From an uncultured Lachnospiraceae bacterium (GTDB lineage Bacteria; Bacillota; Clostridia; Lachnospirales; Lachnospiraceae), in contig CANOFO010000012.1 of assembly GCA_947565305.1 (NCBI GenBank), positions 1-43,125 on the forward strand: DNA of 43,125 bases. Reading direction: 5' to 3'. Positions 41,165 to 43,125 of the stretch are shown piece by piece; the stretch's first letter is position 1; the number at the start of each line of letters is the position of its first letter. The translations under genes were made by a program, and so were the position numbers. The notes beneath the pieces are model-generated. The model ran no database searches, was not told where the DNA came from, and saw nothing but the letters and a program-made list of their open reading frames with translations.

Positions 41165-42508
41165 ATGAAACGTACATTAATTATTGAAGACTTTGGCAAA
41201 ATTAAAAAGGCTGAGATAGACATTTCTCCCCTGACCCTTTTTGTAGGGGATAACAATAGCGGCAAGAGTTATCTCCTGTCGTTGATTTGGGGGATTTATG
41301 CGGCAGAAGATGAGTCAGATGTTTTTCGTGGGATGTTGGAAATGCTGAAAGACGATTATGCAGAAACGTATAAGCAAATGTGCGATTTCCTTATAAACAC
41401 GAATGAAGGGTTTGACCAAGAAATTAAAATATCTTCCCAATTCTTTGTAGAGTTTTTAAATAAGCTATTTAAACGCAACAAGGATAAGTTCGTGGCTGGA
41501 ATTTTCAACTCGGAACAGATGACGATTGGGAAGTTAGCCGTAGTGGCAGAACCGGAATTTGAAGTGACAATAGAAGGACAGAAGATAGAAAAGAGGGTAT
41601 CTATATTTTGTAAAGAGGGTTCTTTGGGAATATCTTTTTATGGAAGGCGTGTAAAAGAAGAATTGGAAATCATGGTAGAGATAATTGTCAGAAATATTTT
41701 GCTATGGTTTTTAAAAGAAAATGTTGGACTTTATAGTCAAAATACCGTCTACCTCCCGGCAGCGCGTACAGGATTTATGTTGGCGAAGAATGTTATCAAT
41801 AAGGTTGGCAGACAAGTTGCATATGACGTGTCTGGTTTTCAGGACAGAGAAGAAATCCAGCCGTTTACAAAACCCATCATTCATTTTCTTGATATGCTGG
41901 AGGGATTGTCTTTGGAACATAAGACAGAATATGGTGAGATTGTCAAATGGATGGAAACGTCCATGGCACATGGCAGAATTCAGTATGGCAATGAAATGAA
42001 TGGGCAGGAAATCCGCTATCTGCCTGATGGGAGTAAGGAGAGCCTACCTTTGCGCACAACCTCTGCGGTAGTGACAGAATTGACGCCCTTGCTACTGCTC
42101 TTAAAATATCGGCGCAGTTTACAGGCAATTTGCTATGAAGAACCGGAAATGTGTCTGCATCCCAGATTGCAGCAGGAGATGGGCAAATTGCTGATTCGTC
42201 TTGTGAACCATGGGCTTTATATGGTTGCAACAACACACAGCGATATACTGGTGCAGCATATTAACAATATGTGCCGTGTGAAAGCGTTGGGTTCCCCCAA
42301 AGAATTGCTGGAAAAATTAGGGCTGTCTGAGGAAGATGCGATAGATATACAAGATGTGGCAATTTACCAGTTTACGGATTTGGTAGAGTATTCTATCGTA
42401 GAGAAATTAATTCCAGAAGATGGCGAGTTCCAGGTAAAGACATTTTATAATGCACTGACAGAGATCTTGGAGCATACTTCAGAAGTCCACGATTATGAGG
42501 GGGAATAA
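41165..42508 (+). CDS. AAA/ABC-type ATPase (AAA_15/21, SMC-like)
   Basis: A 447-residue ATPase of the single-polypeptide, SMC/OLD-like ABC class, common in mobile defence modules. The start has GGGAGAGGG upstream of ATG and yields MKRTLIIEDFGKIKKAEI followed by Walker A GDNNSGKS (28-35). A longer in-frame start at 41114 lacks support. A central helical region (about 60-250) is unlike known families to the eye. The C-terminal half has the signature-like LRTTSAVVTELTPLLLLL, a Walker B-type CYEEPEMCLHP (323-333), where the usual Asp-Glu pair is Glu-Glu, and the H-loop TTHSD with H358. No TOPRIM domain follows. The gene looks richer in A+T than its neighbours, suggesting transfer. The next gene begins one base after the stop, so they are surely co-expressed. 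Confidence 0.85.
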   Translation: MKRTLIIEDFGKIKKAEIDISPLTLFVGDNNSGKSYLLSLIWGIYAAEDESDVFRGMLEMLKDDYAETYKQMCDFLINTNEGFDQEIKISSQFFVEFLNKLFKRNKDKFVAGIFNSEQMTIGKLAVVAEPEFEVTIEGQKIEKRVSIFCKEGSLGISFYGRRVKEELEIMVEIIVRNILLWFLKENVGLYSQNTVYLPAARTGFMLAKNVINKVGRQVAYDVSGFQDREEIQPFTKPIIHFLDMLEGLSLEHKTEYGEIVKWMETSMAHGRIQYGNEMNGQEIRYLPDGSKESLPLRTTSAVVTELTPLLLLLKYRRSLQAICYEEPEMCLHPRLQQEMGKLLIRLVNHGLYMVATTHSDILVQHINNMCRVKALGSPKELLEKLGLSEEDAIDIQDVAIYQFTDLVEYSIVEKLIPEDGEFQVKTFYNALTEILEHTSEVHDYEGE

Positions 42509-42509
42509 G

Positions 42510-43125
42510 ATGATTCCGGCACACGTAGAAGAAAAACTGCGGATGTTTCGCGAAGAAACATATGAGATTTTGAGGGATAGAGAACAAACTGTATTGAAAG
42601 AAAAGGCACAAGATGGTAAAGTAAATCTTATCTGCACAGCACAGGGGGAACTCTTAGTTTTTCCTTTGCCAGAAAAGCACGTATTTCCTTATTTGGATGG
42701 GGAACAGAAGGGTGCCAAAGCCTGTGCAGATAAGTTTGTATTTAAGCTGGATGAAGAAAGCGGGGCATGGGACTTACATATCGTGGAGTTTAAGAAAACA
42801 GTAGATACGTCTGTAATCGGTAAATCCCAGTGGCAATTTACGATGGGCATCTATAATGCCCGGGCAATTGCCGGCTTCCTGGGAATGAAGATGAGAAATG
42901 TCTATCTATATTCCGGGTTTCGCAATGATAAGCTTGCGAGAAACCAATCCTTGATTGCCCTGAGGGCAAATAATAACAAAGAGGCAATCACGAAAATCCT
43001 GCAGTGGACAGAGGATAGGTATGAGCTGCGTGTTGATGGGGCAAACAAAACGTTTCCACATCAGAAGATACAGTTGGATTCAGAGGGAAAAGAGTATGTT
43101 GTGCAGGATGGCGATGTTGTATTAT
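42510..43125 (+). CDS. partial protein with possible PD-(D/E)XK nuclease core, partner of the ATPase
   Basis: At least 205 residues are visible; the C-terminus runs off the window. The ATG follows GAGGGGG and lies one base after the ATPase stop. No named family is recognised. Residues 68-98 contain GAKACADKFVF, then WDLHIVEFKK: D74, E93 and K95 fit the spacing of a D-x(18)-E-x-K motif of the PD-(D/E)XK nuclease fold, and a downstream QWQFTMGIYNA resembles the Gln-plus-Tyr motif of RecB-like members. This is a pattern-based guess; a non-catalytic fold is possible. Together with the ATPase it would form a two-gene unit typical of anti-phage or plasmid-exclusion modules, though any third gene lies outside. 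Confidence 0.6.
   Translation, partial: MIPAHVEEKLRMFREETYEILRDREQTVLKEKAQDGKVNLICTAQGELLVFPLPEKHVFPYLDGEQKGAKACADKFVFKLDEESGAWDLHIVEFKKTVDTSVIGKSQWQFTMGIYNARAIAGFLGMKMRNVYLYSGFRNDKLARNQSLIALRANNNKEAITKILQWTEDRYELRVDGANKTFPHQKIQLDSEGKEYVVQDGDVVL

Overview
The window looks like chromosomal DNA from a Gram-positive, low-to-mid GC Clostridia member, most likely a gut Lachnospiraceae. This is inference from gene content: a giant secreted beta-L-arabinofuranosidase-type protein with LamG, FIVAR and Ig-like modules, many FN3-bearing wall proteins, LytR-CpsA-Psr (LCP) enzymes, strong AGGAGG-type ribosome binding sites and consensus sigma-A-like promoters. Almost every gene is on the + strand. The exceptions are a decayed IS1182-type transposase and pta at the left edge.

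Layout: 1-931 is a frameshifted transposase remnant. 1094-2104 (-) is phosphate acetyltransferase. 2512-10944 encodes a 2810-residue secreted glycoside hydrolase (DUF1680, GH127/GH146 type). 11231-15226 is an RND transporter with a large coiled-coil insertion carrying eight pentapeptide repeats. 15350-19094 is valS followed closely by an LCP gene. 19205-26983 holds a secreted FN3 protein, a membrane GGDEF protein, an Amidase_3 protein with five FN3 repeats, and a glucosaminidase-like protein with three FN3 repeats plus an out-of-frame FN3 scar. 27068-33444 is a surface polysaccharide cluster: double GT2, a small zinc ribbon protein, a polyprenyl-phosphate sugar-phosphotransferase, two more GT2 enzymes and a second LCP enzyme. 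glmS (UDP-GlcNAc precursor supply), a membrane HtrA protease, an atypical carbamate kinase, pyruvate kinase and a lipoprotein amidase follow. The right edge holds a tight two-gene pair, an AAA/ABC-type ATPase and a cut-off protein with a possible PD-(D/E)XK nuclease core.

How the genes fit together: much of 18-41 kb concerns the envelope. glmS feeds amino-sugar precursors, the phosphotransferase and GT2 enzymes build a lipid-linked glycan, LCP enzymes would attach it to peptidoglycan, three hydrolases remodel the wall, and HtrA would handle exported-protein quality control. pta, pyk and the carbamate kinase are central energy metabolism.

The best candidates for something undescribed are the ATPase/nuclease-like pair at 41165-43125 (possible defence module), a dispersed family of intergenic inverted repeats sharing a GTAACAGTTCAGCC-like end (11003-11126, 32189-32202, 37138-37369, perhaps 38443-38489), and the coiled-coil RND transporter. 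No rRNA, tRNA, CRISPR array or known riboswitch was recognised.
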